A stretch of DNA of 13,586 bases. It comes from Spirochaetales bacterium. GTDB taxonomy: Bacteria; Spirochaetota; Spirochaetia; DSM-27196; SKKC01. A program made the translations under genes and the position numbers. This document shows positions 1 to 7,544 of this stretch, in pieces. The notes under the pieces were generated by a model. It worked only from the letters and a program-made list of their open reading frames with translations, made no database searches and was not told the origin of the DNA. Each line of letters starts with the position of its first letter. The stretch's first letter is position 1. The stretch spans positions 1 through 13,586 of the forward strand of contig SKKC01000209.1 of the NCBI GenBank assembly GCA_007121695.1, given 5' to 3'.

Positions 1-68
1 ATCAGGTTTTCACGCCCGACGATCCGCCTTAGTTCCTGAACATATGCTGGCTTCTGATCTTCTTTCAT
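1..68 (-). CDS. Partial CDS, probable FAD-linked oxidase (GlcD/lactate dehydrogenase type), N-terminus only
   Basis: Only 22 codons are inside the window, reading MKEDQKPAYVQELRRIVGRE followed by NL. The ATG at 68-66 shares its A with the last base of the TAA that ends the SIS-domain gene (TAATG), so translation of the two is probably coupled and this is the next gene of the same operon. The stretch ELRRIVGRENL resembles the start of FAD-binding glycolate oxidase/D-lactate dehydrogenase proteins, where a helix ending in IVG.ENV precedes the FAD-binding PCMH domain. That family call rests on about a dozen residues and is an inference. The overlap and the open frame are seen directly. The gene could equally be another oxidoreductase or an unrelated protein. 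Confidence 0.6.
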   Translation of the reverse strand, partial: MKEDQKPAYVQELRRIVGRENL

Positions 69-1840
69 TACGGTTTCTCACAGCCTTCCTTATACGTCGT
101 TTCGTGTCGGCGCAGGACTCGGGCAACGGGTGATTCCGTCTCCGGTGTTTCTGCGGTTTCCTCCTTTGCAGCATTTTCCTCGATTTCCAGAAACAGTTCC
201 GTGCATGCTTCCGAGTAACTCATGCCCGTAATATGGGAGATGATGCGAGTCGCTCTATCGATGAGTTTTTTATTGGTGGGACTTACCTGTATCATCCAGT
301 TGCCGCTGATGCGACCAATCCGCGCCATAGTCACCGTACTGAAACAATTGAAAATAAGCTTGACCGCAATATGGGAAAACAGTTCAACTCGAGACGAGGG
401 AATCTGAAGGCCAATGTATATATGTTCGTTGTCGTTCGTCAGACCGTGAGCCTTGTCCGCTCTATTTCCAATGGTGAGGTATATGTGCTTTCCAAATTTC
501 CCACGGTAGGAGTCGGATACCTGTGCGCTATTGCGCAGGTCTGCTGCATCGCCACCAATACTTGTCCAGACTGCAAGCGATTGTGAGGTCTTGATCCGCT
601 CCATGTCTTCTTCGTTACCTATCAGATAGGAGTAGATTTCAGTCCGATCCAGAACCGGGGGACTTGTAACCATGTGCTCCGGCGCGTTCATCTCAGAGTA
701 GTCTGCTGCGTTCCAGTCGAGACCTCTCGGTTCGCGCCCGAGCATGGCCTTCCACGCACTGAGCGCTGAACGGAAGGGGTCTTTCGCAAAACTCCACGCT
801 GCAGGGCTTTTGTTATCGTATGATGGGCGGAATGGAGGCAGCATAAAGGTCGGTGAACGTTCTGTCGTGTCACTGAAAATATCGAGCAGATAGTCAGACG
901 CAAAGTAGGTAACGAGTCCGTTTTGTCGGTAGCAGTTGGCTTCATGTTCTGAAAGAAGGGCGATAGACCTTACATTTTCCACTTGTAGAAGTGCGTTGAC
1001 GATCTCGGTGTACCGATCAATATTTATAAATTTTGATCCCGGAATACTTTCGGGTTCATTTCCGAAATGAATCTCATGAGCTCGCTCGATTGCCGTACCA
1101 ATCACGAGTAGCGCTATCGTTGTGGCCTGCATTCTTGTACTGCCGCTTAACGCCATTGGTCCTGAAAACAAATCAATTGTCGTGACATCGGGGTGATCAA
1201 TGAGTTCTCGCGATCTACGTATACATGTCCGAAGCAGATGCGCCGGGTTATTGAAGACGAAAAAGACCGCACAACCACGCTTCAACGCTTCCGTAGCTGT
1301 TCCAATGACCGAAGAGGTTTCTCCTCCCTCGCTGATTGCAATGAGAACATCTCCAGTTCCCAGCTGAGCATCGCGTACCTGTCTTGCGCCGAACTCGGTG
1401 AAGTCCTCGAAGTTTTCAACGGATCGAATGAGTGCACGTTCGCCGCCAGTCATGATGCTAAGCGCCTTGTCCTGTAGGCCTGGATCGGTAATGGCTTTTC
1501 TCCACATTGCCTCAAGTATTACCGCCAGACGGCCAGTACTTCCGCAACCCGAGAAGCAGATGCGGCCGGTTGTTTTCATGGTTGTAACGACTACCGAAAC
1601 GAGTCTGTCAAACTCCGGTGATGCTACGGCACGGCGGGCAACCGATGATAGTTCAGCATCTGCAGACAGTATGGAACGGACAGCGTCTGGTGTGGATGTC
1701 TGAGCGTCTCTCGAGAGATTTCTGGTCAGAGGGTGAGACTGTTCTGTTGGAAGAAAACCAAGGTGGAAATCTGTCTCCTGCTCTATGAACTTTTTCGCTC
1801 GACGGGCTGCGCGCTCGCGCAATTCAGGATTGATACTCAC
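68..1840 (-). CDS. Two-SIS-domain sugar-phosphate protein, MurQ/glucokinase-regulator (GCKR) like
   Basis: The protein has 590 residues, close to GCKR (about 625) and twice MurQ (about 300). An N-terminal PTEQ (31-34) matches the LTTEQ-type opening of the family. The first SIS domain shows SGCGSTGRLA at 97-106, TGGERALIRSVENFED around 131-146, ISEGGETSSVIG at 169-180 and the phosphosugar-loop signature SGPMALSGSTRMQATT at 226-241. A second SIS half follows, with MARIGRISGNWMIQVSPTNK around 505-524, the MurQ C-terminal signature. MurQ cleaves the lactyl ether of N-acetylmuramate 6-phosphate, whereas GCKR only binds fructose phosphates. By eye the position of the first MurQ catalytic Glu holds Met112, with Glu110 two residues before, so etherase activity is doubtful. 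The start is GTG at 1840 with no clear Shine-Dalgarno. The charged C-terminal tail is acidic. Neighbours suggest a role in handling a sugar phosphate released by the upstream glycosidase. Confidence 0.85.
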   Translation of the reverse strand: MSINPELRERAARRAKKFIEQETDFHLGFLPTEQSHPLTRNLSRDAQTSTPDAVRSILSADAELSSVARRAVASPEFDRLVSVVVTTMKTTGRICFSGCGSTGRLAVILEAMWRKAITDPGLQDKALSIMTGGERALIRSVENFEDFTEFGARQVRDAQLGTGDVLIAISEGGETSSVIGTATEALKRGCAVFFVFNNPAHLLRTCIRRSRELIDHPDVTTIDLFSGPMALSGSTRMQATTIALLVIGTAIERAHEIHFGNEPESIPGSKFINIDRYTEIVNALLQVENVRSIALLSEHEANCYRQNGLVTYFASDYLLDIFSDTTERSPTFMLPPFRPSYDNKSPAAWSFAKDPFRSALSAWKAMLGREPRGLDWNAADYSEMNAPEHMVTSPPVLDRTEIYSYLIGNEEDMERIKTSQSLAVWTSIGGDAADLRNSAQVSDSYRGKFGKHIYLTIGNRADKAHGLTNDNEHIYIGLQIPSSRVELFSHIAVKLIFNCFSTVTMARIGRISGNWMIQVSPTNKKLIDRATRIISHITGMSYSEACTELFLEIEENAAKEETAETPETESPVARVLRRHETTYKEGCEKP

Positions 1841-1846
1841 GGTAGT

Positions 1847-1875
1847 ATGCTATCATCAATTAGTAGAAAGTACAA
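1847..1875 (-). promoter_or_regulatory. Weak promoter candidate for the SIS gene
   Basis: Read on the minus strand, TTGTAC (1875-1870) and TAGCAT (1852-1847) are separated by 17 bases, and the GTG start lies only six bases beyond the -10-like box. No Shine-Dalgarno is visible before the GTG, so a leaderless transcript would fit. The -35 match is poor (three of six), so this is a suggestion only. The gene could instead be read from the glycosidase promoter. Confidence 0.25.
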
Positions 1876-1879
1876 CAAA

Positions 1880-2302
1880 CTACAATTTTGAAAACTGTGG
1901 AACGGCCCCTTCCCTTCCGACGAGTGAAGATCGATGCCGTGGATGTGGTTGGCGTTGCGCTCCGGACTCCAGAACAAACTCTTCGCAGAGCATTGCGTAG
2001 ACAAAGCGGTCAACCAGCACGTGATCGTGGTGCGGTCGCTGTTTCTGCTGCGAGAAATCCGGAAGCATGCTCCCGGTCTCGTGTGTGACGCGCTCGATCA
2101 GCTCCCACGCGACACCGCCAACCATCGGTTTGGTCCATGCGTGAAACAGGCCCGGAAAGTTCACCCCGCCAGTCGTGGTCGTACCGCCGAGCTGGCCGGA
2201 TTTCTCGATAAGTAATGTCGAAGCGCCAAGGCGGGCAGCCTGTTCCGTTGCCATGATTTCCGCCGGTCCACCACCGACGACTATAACGTCGTACCTCGTT
2301 TT
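1880..2302 (-). pseudogene. Remnant of a FAD-dependent oxidoreductase (PF12831-type)
   Basis: One frame reads RYDVIVVGGGPAEIMATEQA at its start, then ARLGASTLLIEKSGQLGG, TTTTGGVNFPGLFHAW, a GGVAWELIER stretch and VDRFVYAMLCEEFVLESGA. This is the N-terminal Rossmann fold and start of the substrate region of FAD-dependent oxidoreductases of about 430 residues. Three defects are visible. The third glycine of GxGxxG is Glu (GAA instead of GGA, one transition). An in-frame TAA lies upstream with no ATG, GTG or TTG between it and the fold. Similarity also ends near residue 125, where the frame turns into Arg/His/Pro-rich sequence before a stop. An ATG further in (2254) would delete the dinucleotide-binding loop. 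The remnant sits between the glycosidase and SIS genes on the same strand, so it was probably an operon member that oxidised a released sugar. Confidence 0.75.
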
Positions 2303-2373
2303 TACGTGTAATCTCCTGGAGTTGCAATACCGGGATTATCTCATGGACGCCCGACGTCGCCCACCATTCCCGA

Positions 2374-5300
2374 TTACTGCCAGATCGAAGGCGCGACGAG
2401 TATACCGGTCGGGCGTAGCTGATATTCGTCGGCCCATCGAACCCCGGTCGTCCGCCAGCTCTGCGGTCCCCACCACTTATAGCCTTCGGCTACGATGTGC
2501 AGCTGACCGAAGGTGTTGATCCGCGTTCCATAGCAGACAAGCTCCACCCGGGTCGAGCCCTGAAGTCCGTCTGGAATCGGCGTGAGCCACGGTTCCCGGT
2601 AGACTGCTTCCGGCTCACGACCGGGCCAGCACACGTCGACGAGTGCTCCACCGAAATGCGGAATCTGAATGTATCTGCCCGTGCCCGCAGGAAGCTCCAC
2701 ATTAACCTGGTACCGGATGTTTCCGCCGTAAAATGCGAGGCCCTGCTGTGTTGCGTCTCCCCAGACAAGCGATCCCCCGGGCTCGGTGACGACGACCCGT
2801 TTGCCGCTCGCGCGTACGCCGAAGTCTCCGACGAGGTAGCACGCCTCCAGCCCTTCGGATCCACCGAATGGATACTCGATCTCGAGGCGGTGGACTCCGA
2901 CAGACAGTGAAGGCATGGAGAACGTTGTAAATGCAGCGTCTATCCACTCGCCGGACGATCCCCCGGTCAGCGTCGCTCCGTCGATCGTGACGCGAGCGTT
3001 ATCTCCGTCTTCCAGAGCGAGCCGTGCCCGCGCTGTCTCGTGTTCCAAGTGCATCGTATAGGCCAGGGTTACACAATGTTCGCCGCGCCGTCGGGGCTCG
3101 ACCCAGGGCTGCGCGATGTTGCCGCTGCGCTCCGGCATGCCGAGTTCTGATCGCACAGCGTTGTCGACGCGAAGGATCTCCTGCGCAGGCTGCCACGGTC
3201 CACCGTCGAGGCGCCATTCACAGGTGTCGAGAACAAGGACGTTCTCTTCCTCGAGCGTTACCCGCTGTGGTGCCGGTAACCGGTTGATCTCGACGAGATT
3301 CCGCAGATTCTGAGCAGGTGCCACAGCGGTAACGTGTGTGGTCGCCGCTTCCTTTGCGACTGCGAACGATCGGGCGTCCGAAGCCGGTTTCGCGTGTAGA
3401 AGGACGTGGCCAGCAATCGGAAGATCCATTGACATTGTCGTCCATCCTGAATCGATGTGTGCTTCAGTCTGCTGTTCGCTCCCGTCTTCAGTGTTGAGTT
3501 TTGTAAGTGCCCAGGAACCGCGCAGCGACAAGTGCGCACCCTGAATCGGTGAGTACTGGTTTTCGTCGAATCGACACACGAAAACGATCCACGAACCATC
3601 GGGTAGCTGGCGAATCTGGTGTACTACGCCTGTGGGCGAATCGCCGTTCGGCTGCTTGAGTCGTACGTCGCGAAACGGCTCAAGTGAATTCAGGAGCGCA
3701 CTCCGTTCGAAGGAAACCGGGGTAAAGCGCTCGATATCGCGTGCCGTTGCAGGAAATTCGGCGTCGCGGAGCTTCGGTCCACCATCCATGCTGATTACTG
3801 TTCCGCCCTGCTGTGCAAACGCATGAAGCGCCTCAAGCGTTGTCGACCGAAGCGTTATTACCGGCGGCACCACGACCGCCTCATACGCCATTTCGCCGAC
3901 CTGAAACCGCGGCTCCGCGAGGTCGTGGGTCACAGGCCCGCCGGCGTCGGCGAGGAACGCTTCGGACACGAAATCCACATCGATCAGATCCTCAAGTAGC
4001 CACGAAAGCGTTTGTGAGAACCCGACTTCGAGCCGCGTGCGCTCGCGAGCGGAAGCCGCGGGGCCGTGGACAAGCCAGTAACTCTCGATCGGGTGGATCA
4101 TGGCAACGCGGCAGCGCGGACGACCGCTTTTCAGCGCTACGTTCAGGCGGGCAAAGTGGTCCTCGATTACCCGGTAGCGGTGCCACCACGGGGAGTGTTC
4201 GCCGATGCTCGCCGGATAATCGCGCTTCGCCTCACCCGACATCTGATACCAGGTCAGGTGCTGGACGCGTGTAATAACACCGAGTGCCGCCTGCCAGTCG
4301 CCCTGGCGCTTGTGGCCGGCGAACGGAAAATCCCAGTTTGTCACGCCGTAGAGCTCGCTCATGATACCCGGCGCGCCGTTCTGTCGTGCGGCAGACTGTG
4401 CCTGTTTCGCGGTCGAAAGTTCTAACCGGTCGCAGAGCATGTCGATCCCGGGCAGCCCGAAATGTTTCAGACTTCGCATGGCTTCGCCCGTCCACGTTGT
4501 CTGACCTGCAAGCGACTCCTCGGCCATCATGTGGCCGGTGAGCGCAATGCCGTGCTCCCTGCACCACGCGCCGAGCTGCGCAGCAAAGGCCTGTGAGAAG
4601 CGGTCTGTATGGTGATTGTGAAATCGCCAGCGAGCGAGCTGGTGCCGTCCGTCCACCCGGTCGTACAGAATGTCCGGGAGCACTTCAAGAAGTTCCTCGC
4701 CATACGCTGCGCGGTAGGTGTCGGGAAGATCCTCGGTCCATGAGAGGATGATGTCACTCGTGTCTTCCGCAGAATGCGGAAAATCCATTCCTCGAAACAG
4801 CGGTTCGTCGGTAAAGATCGCGGGAATAACCGAGCCGAAACGGTCGCCGACGGCGGCTGCGTATCGTTCATGCGTCGTGTCGATAAAGGCGCGCATTGCC
4901 TCGGGACTGAGGGTGTCTACGTATTGCGTGTTATTGAACCACGTCCACGCCGGGGGAACCTCGAGGTACGCGAACAGGAGCTCTTCTCCTCTCCCGGCAG
5001 TGGTGTCCTCGGACACACGCCTGCTCCCGGCAAGCGTGCTGTCGTGAAAGGTGAGCGCCCACGCTGCAACAAAGGTACGCTCAGAGAGCGGGAGCGGCTC
5101 TGAGTGGTGCGACGGGCACGGACGCGCTTCGCCCGGAGCAATGCGGGTGCGTGACAGCCGGAGGTGGCGAAGGCGGTGGCGTTCTTCAGCGGTGGCAAGT
5201 CCGCCTGCAAACCCTGACGGCCAGCGGTCCTCGTCGTACAGCCATACGTGCAGGCCCTGTCGCTCTGCTTCATCAGTCAGGTCTTCTACCAGACTCATGA

Positions 5301-5514
5301 ACTCCTCGCCAAGATACGTAGTCTCAAGCCCGGTGCGCGGGTGTATGTGCGCACCTCCCAGCCCCATCTTCTCGAAGATCGACAGCTGGTGAAACAGTCG
5401 ATCCCGCTCGAGCCTGCCGTTCCAGGACCAGAATGGGGCACCCCGATCTATTGATTCGGGATGCAGGAAAAGCTGTTGGTCAAAAGTATCTGGACGATCA
5501 AATGCATTGGACAT
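2374..5514 (-). CDS. Large glycoside hydrolase, GH106-like (alpha-L-rhamnosidase-related)
   Basis: With the ATG at 5514 the protein has 1046 residues. An AAGGA lies 8 bases upstream, which favours this start over the more upstream GTG at 5550. Numbered from that Met, conserved blocks are FWSWNGRL at 28-35, GGAHIHPRTGL at 53-63, LYDEDRWPSG at 92-101, FTDEP at 234-238, GHMMAEES at 327-334, MSELYGVTNW at 385-394 and IHPIESYW at 473-480. These mark the (beta/alpha)8-barrel family of large glycosyl hydrolases related to GH106. The C-terminal 350 residues are rich in beta-strand and aromatic residues and look like beta-sandwich modules. The Glu residues in FTDEP, MAEES and MSELYG are candidate catalytic acids, but which ones act cannot be settled here. 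No signal peptide is seen, so the enzyme is probably cytoplasmic and acts on imported oligosaccharides. The substrate is unknown; rhamnose- or uronate-containing glycans are the usual guess for the family. Confidence 0.85.
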   Translation of the reverse strand: MSNAFDRPDTFDQQLFLHPESIDRGAPFWSWNGRLERDRLFHQLSIFEKMGLGGAHIHPRTGLETTYLGEEFMSLVEDLTDEAERQGLHVWLYDEDRWPSGFAGGLATAEERHRLRHLRLSRTRIAPGEARPCPSHHSEPLPLSERTFVAAWALTFHDSTLAGSRRVSEDTTAGRGEELLFAYLEVPPAWTWFNNTQYVDTLSPEAMRAFIDTTHERYAAAVGDRFGSVIPAIFTDEPLFRGMDFPHSAEDTSDIILSWTEDLPDTYRAAYGEELLEVLPDILYDRVDGRHQLARWRFHNHHTDRFSQAFAAQLGAWCREHGIALTGHMMAEESLAGQTTWTGEAMRSLKHFGLPGIDMLCDRLELSTAKQAQSAARQNGAPGIMSELYGVTNWDFPFAGHKRQGDWQAALGVITRVQHLTWYQMSGEAKRDYPASIGEHSPWWHRYRVIEDHFARLNVALKSGRPRCRVAMIHPIESYWLVHGPAASARERTRLEVGFSQTLSWLLEDLIDVDFVSEAFLADAGGPVTHDLAEPRFQVGEMAYEAVVVPPVITLRSTTLEALHAFAQQGGTVISMDGGPKLRDAEFPATARDIERFTPVSFERSALLNSLEPFRDVRLKQPNGDSPTGVVHQIRQLPDGSWIVFVCRFDENQYSPIQGAHLSLRGSWALTKLNTEDGSEQQTEAHIDSGWTTMSMDLPIAGHVLLHAKPASDARSFAVAKEAATTHVTAVAPAQNLRNLVEINRLPAPQRVTLEEENVLVLDTCEWRLDGGPWQPAQEILRVDNAVRSELGMPERSGNIAQPWVEPRRRGEHCVTLAYTMHLEHETARARLALEDGDNARVTIDGATLTGGSSGEWIDAAFTTFSMPSLSVGVHRLEIEYPFGGSEGLEACYLVGDFGVRASGKRVVVTEPGGSLVWGDATQQGLAFYGGNIRYQVNVELPAGTGRYIQIPHFGGALVDVCWPGREPEAVYREPWLTPIPDGLQGSTRVELVCYGTRINTFGQLHIVAEGYKWWGPQSWRTTGVRWADEYQLRPTGILVAPSIWQ

Positions 5515-5722
5515 GGTACGTTTCCTTGTTAGGCAACGTTTTCGCACCAATGTAGCGCTGGGTCAAGGTGATAGATCACCTTTCGACGAAGTTCGTTGCG
5601 AGATACCAGAAGCGAGCACAGTGAAAACGACACACAAAGTGTTGTAGAGTCCGGGAACAAACTCGGGATAGATAATACAGCCGCAGTGCGACTCGCACAG
5701 GTTCACCGAAGGGAGAAAATAC
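5515..5722. promoter_or_regulatory. Divergent control region between the glycosidase and DUF1961 genes
   Basis: This 208-bp gap must carry the promoters for both genes. For the minus-strand gene, TTGACC (5566-5561) is a fair -35, but the box 17 bases on (GAAAAC) is a poor -10. On the plus strand a GATAAT at about 5690-5695 is the best -10-like hexamer, without a well-spaced -35. A Shine-Dalgarno GGGAG precedes the GTG of the DUF1961 gene by 7 bases. The strongest single element is the palindrome listed separately. Confidence 0.5.
5565..5582. promoter_or_regulatory. Palindromic operator candidate in the divergent promoter region
   Basis: AAGGTGAT-AG-ATCACCTT is an inverted repeat with perfect 8-base arms around a 2-base centre. 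It overlaps the -35-like TTGACC of the minus-strand glycosidase gene and lies about 140 bases before the DUF1961 start. No T-run follows, so it is not a terminator. The symmetry and place suggest a binding site for a dimeric regulator of the sugar locus. No regulator gene is in this part of the window, and the regulator family is unknown. Confidence 0.6.
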
Positions 5723-6403
5723 GTGTTTCAGAAAAATGAGTTACTGTACGAGAATCCGCTCTCCAAACCAGAGGACATTGAGAGCTTTCGGCTCGAAGGT
5801 GATGCATGTATCACGTTTCCACGAGGAATCATGCGCCTTGAGCAGGCGTACGAACGCGATCTGGACAAGGGGCTTCATGCGAACTTCGTTCTGTGGTGTG
5901 AACAGGACTTTTCAGACAATATTTGTATTACCTATAATTTTCGTCCGCTGACCGACGCTGGTCTTGCCATGGTCTGGGTGTCGGCTCGCGGTCGTAACGG
6001 ACAGGACCTTTTTTCATCAGAACTTCGCGCTCGTGCCGGAGACTATTCCGAATATCACCACGGTGACATTAATGCGTTACACGCTTCCTACTACCGGCGC
6101 AATCCTTCCGAGACAGGGTTTCGTACGTGCAACCTGAGAAAGAGTTACGGGTTTGATCTGGTCTGTCAGGGAGGCGATCCGCTTCCCGACGCGCGCTACG
6201 TCGAAAAACCGTTCCGGATCTGCGTCGTAAAGGCCGGGGCAGACTTCGTGTTTTCGATCAACGACGTTGTGCTGTTTCACTGGGTAGACGATGGCCAGCA
6301 ATACGGGCCGATACTGGACGGTGGAAAGATCGGATTCCGCCAGATGGCTGGTCTTATTGGAGAGTACTCGAACCTCCAGGTTCACTTGGTGCGTGCTACG
6401 TGA
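5723..6403 (+). CDS. DUF1961 (YesU-like) protein
   Basis: The protein has 226 residues, the usual length for DUF1961 (PF09224). Its characteristic blocks are FRLEGDACITFPRG near 22-35, SARGRNGQDLF at 87-97, YHHGDINALH at 111-120, NLRKSYGFDLVCQG at 137-150 and GGKIGFRQM at 200-208. Known members, such as B. subtilis YesU, have a concanavalin-A-like beta-sandwich and sit in pectin/rhamnogalacturonan loci. Their biochemical role is not established. The start is GTG at 5723, with GGGAG 7 bases upstream. No signal peptide is evident, so the protein is probably cytoplasmic. It is divergent from the GH106-like gene, which matches the family's habit of accompanying rhamnoside- or uronide-degrading enzymes, and the two probably share the regulator that binds the intergenic palindrome. 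Confidence 0.85.
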   Translation: MFQKNELLYENPLSKPEDIESFRLEGDACITFPRGIMRLEQAYERDLDKGLHANFVLWCEQDFSDNICITYNFRPLTDAGLAMVWVSARGRNGQDLFSSELRARAGDYSEYHHGDINALHASYYRRNPSETGFRTCNLRKSYGFDLVCQGGDPLPDARYVEKPFRICVVKAGADFVFSINDVVLFHWVDDGQQYGPILDGGKIGFRQMAGLIGEYSNLQVHLVRAT

Positions 6404-6419
6404 GCCTCGGGTAGTTTGA

Positions 6420-6776
6420 TTAGCGAGACGCCGTCGGAGGATTCCCTGCCGGCTTGTTTCGCGACCCAACAACGTTGGGAACCTCATCGCTCCACGGAAA
6501 CCCCCTGGACTTGATGCCGAACTTCGAGCTGCTGGTCTGGCGGGGCTCCCACCTGGTGAACCGCTTCACCTGTCAGACCGGGCAGTACGCCACGGCGGAT
6601 ACTACGGGATGGTGAAACGACTGGACGAGGCGCTGGGGCGTCTCCTGGACGCGGCAGGGATTCCCATCCCGACGATTGTCTCCGGCCGATCAATTCTGAG
6701 GGTTGCCGATGACGGAGGCTGGTGCTCGGTGTCGCTTTGGTCCATCCTCAGTCCTCGACATCGTCTTCCAGACTGA
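6420..6776 (+). pseudogene. Fragment of a sulfatase gene
   Basis: A plus-strand frame open from 6420 to the TGA at 6774 contains RHGGYYGMVKRLDEALGRLL then DA. This is the well-known helix of arylsulfatase-type enzymes (YYGMV.RLDE.LGRLLDAL). About ten residues later GRSILRVADDGG recalls the GRSLLPLL segment that lies much further along in intact sulfatases, so an internal deletion seems to have joined the two. There is no suitable start codon upstream and no catalytic CxPSR motif. The remnant starts just after the DUF1961 stop on the same strand, so it may once have been its operon partner, working on a sulfated glycan. The family call rests on one strong helix. The decay is clear. Confidence 0.6.
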
Positions 6777-6901
6777 GATCCCGTTCAGGTCTGGAAACGA
6801 GTACCTCTGATAGGGTGAAAAAACGCGGCGCTGGTTCCGTGTTGCACAAGCTTCCTGGTCATGATCGTAACGTATACACGGTGTGTGTCCGACGTAAAGC
6901 G

Positions 6902-7526
6902 TTATCGTTGTGCGAGTACGCATACAAAGCCTACCGTGTCTTCTGCTGTTTCTTCCTGTTTTTGTATCCGGATCCGACTGACGAGCAGGCCAATCAGTAC
7001 AGAACCCACGGTGGAGTAAATAACGAAGCGGATGTCATCGAAGAGGAGGATGCGAACGATGCGATTGATCGTTCGGACCAGTACCGAGGGTGGTGCAACA
7101 TCCATGATCACCGCATCGATCGAGAATACCGATCCTGCCTCGGTACACCATGCAGTACCCAGGATTCGCGCGTTCTCAATCACCAGCACGCCATCCGTTA
7201 CCGAGGTTCGAGTGCGTTGATCGGAATCTGTGAGAGAGAGTGTCGCTCACAGCCAGGAACGCGGCATCAGTTGGAGCCCATACTGTCTTGTCAGCCAGTT
7301 CCGTGTCAGACAGAATCGCGAAGCCTTCCGGGTCATACCGACCTAACAATTCCAGAAACGTGTTCTGATCTCCGGTTGCCTGCAACACGTCAACAACACT
7401 AAGACCAGCACCCCCGTTCTCACGGATGTACCCGTATTCTTCGCCGAACAAAGGCAGAGCGAGTGCTCCAAGGATAGCAACGATGCCGAGTGCAAAGGCT
7501 CTCTTTCTTTCAGAAGCGTTTTTCAT
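6902..7526 (-). pseudogene. Broken fasciclin-domain membrane protein gene
   Basis: From the ATG at 7526 the first frame encodes a basic N-terminus, a hydrophobic segment (about 9-28) that could be a signal peptide or anchor, and the start of a fasciclin domain: LSVVDVLQATGDQNTFLELL and then KTVWAPTDAAFLAVSDTLS. It then runs out of frame to a stop at 7176. In another frame, sequence resuming near 7225 gives DGVLVIENARILGTAWC and SVFSIDAVI, the end of a fasciclin domain, followed by a transmembrane helix (FVIYSTVGSVLIGLLVSRI) and a stop at 6902. About 50-60 residues of the domain core are missing at the junction, where a 7-base inverted repeat lies. The gene follows the GNAT-membrane fusion by 18 bases, with GAGGAGG 13 bases before the ATG. 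Fasciclin domains usually mediate adhesion at the cell surface. A truncated product from the first frame could still be made. Confidence 0.75.
7228..7252. repeat. Inverted repeat at the fasciclin break point
   Basis: CTGTGAG and CTCACAG (perfect 7-base arms) enclose an 11-base purine-rich loop containing AGAGAGAG. The hairpin coincides with the point where the fasciclin reading frame is lost and its core is missing. This fits a deletion or slippage event at a foldable, repetitive sequence, though cause and effect cannot be told apart from the sequence. Confidence 0.6.
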
Positions 7527-7544
7527 CCTCAGGACGGTTCCTCC

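Noticed and set aside
3813..4274. Plus-strand 153-residue open frame, opposite the GH106-like gene
   Set aside because: It is the complement of a strongly conserved coding region, rich in Arg/Pro/Gly, with no motif and no ribosome site.
6465..6479. Hairpin CCCAAC-AAC-GTTGGG 60 bases after the DUF1961 gene, as a terminator
   Set aside because: No T-run follows, and the sequence lies inside the open frame of the sulfatase remnant.
6722..7402. Plus-strand 226-residue open frame across the fasciclin remnant
   Set aside because: The opposite strand carries recognisable fasciclin sequence, and this frame shows no family motif and an unusual composition.
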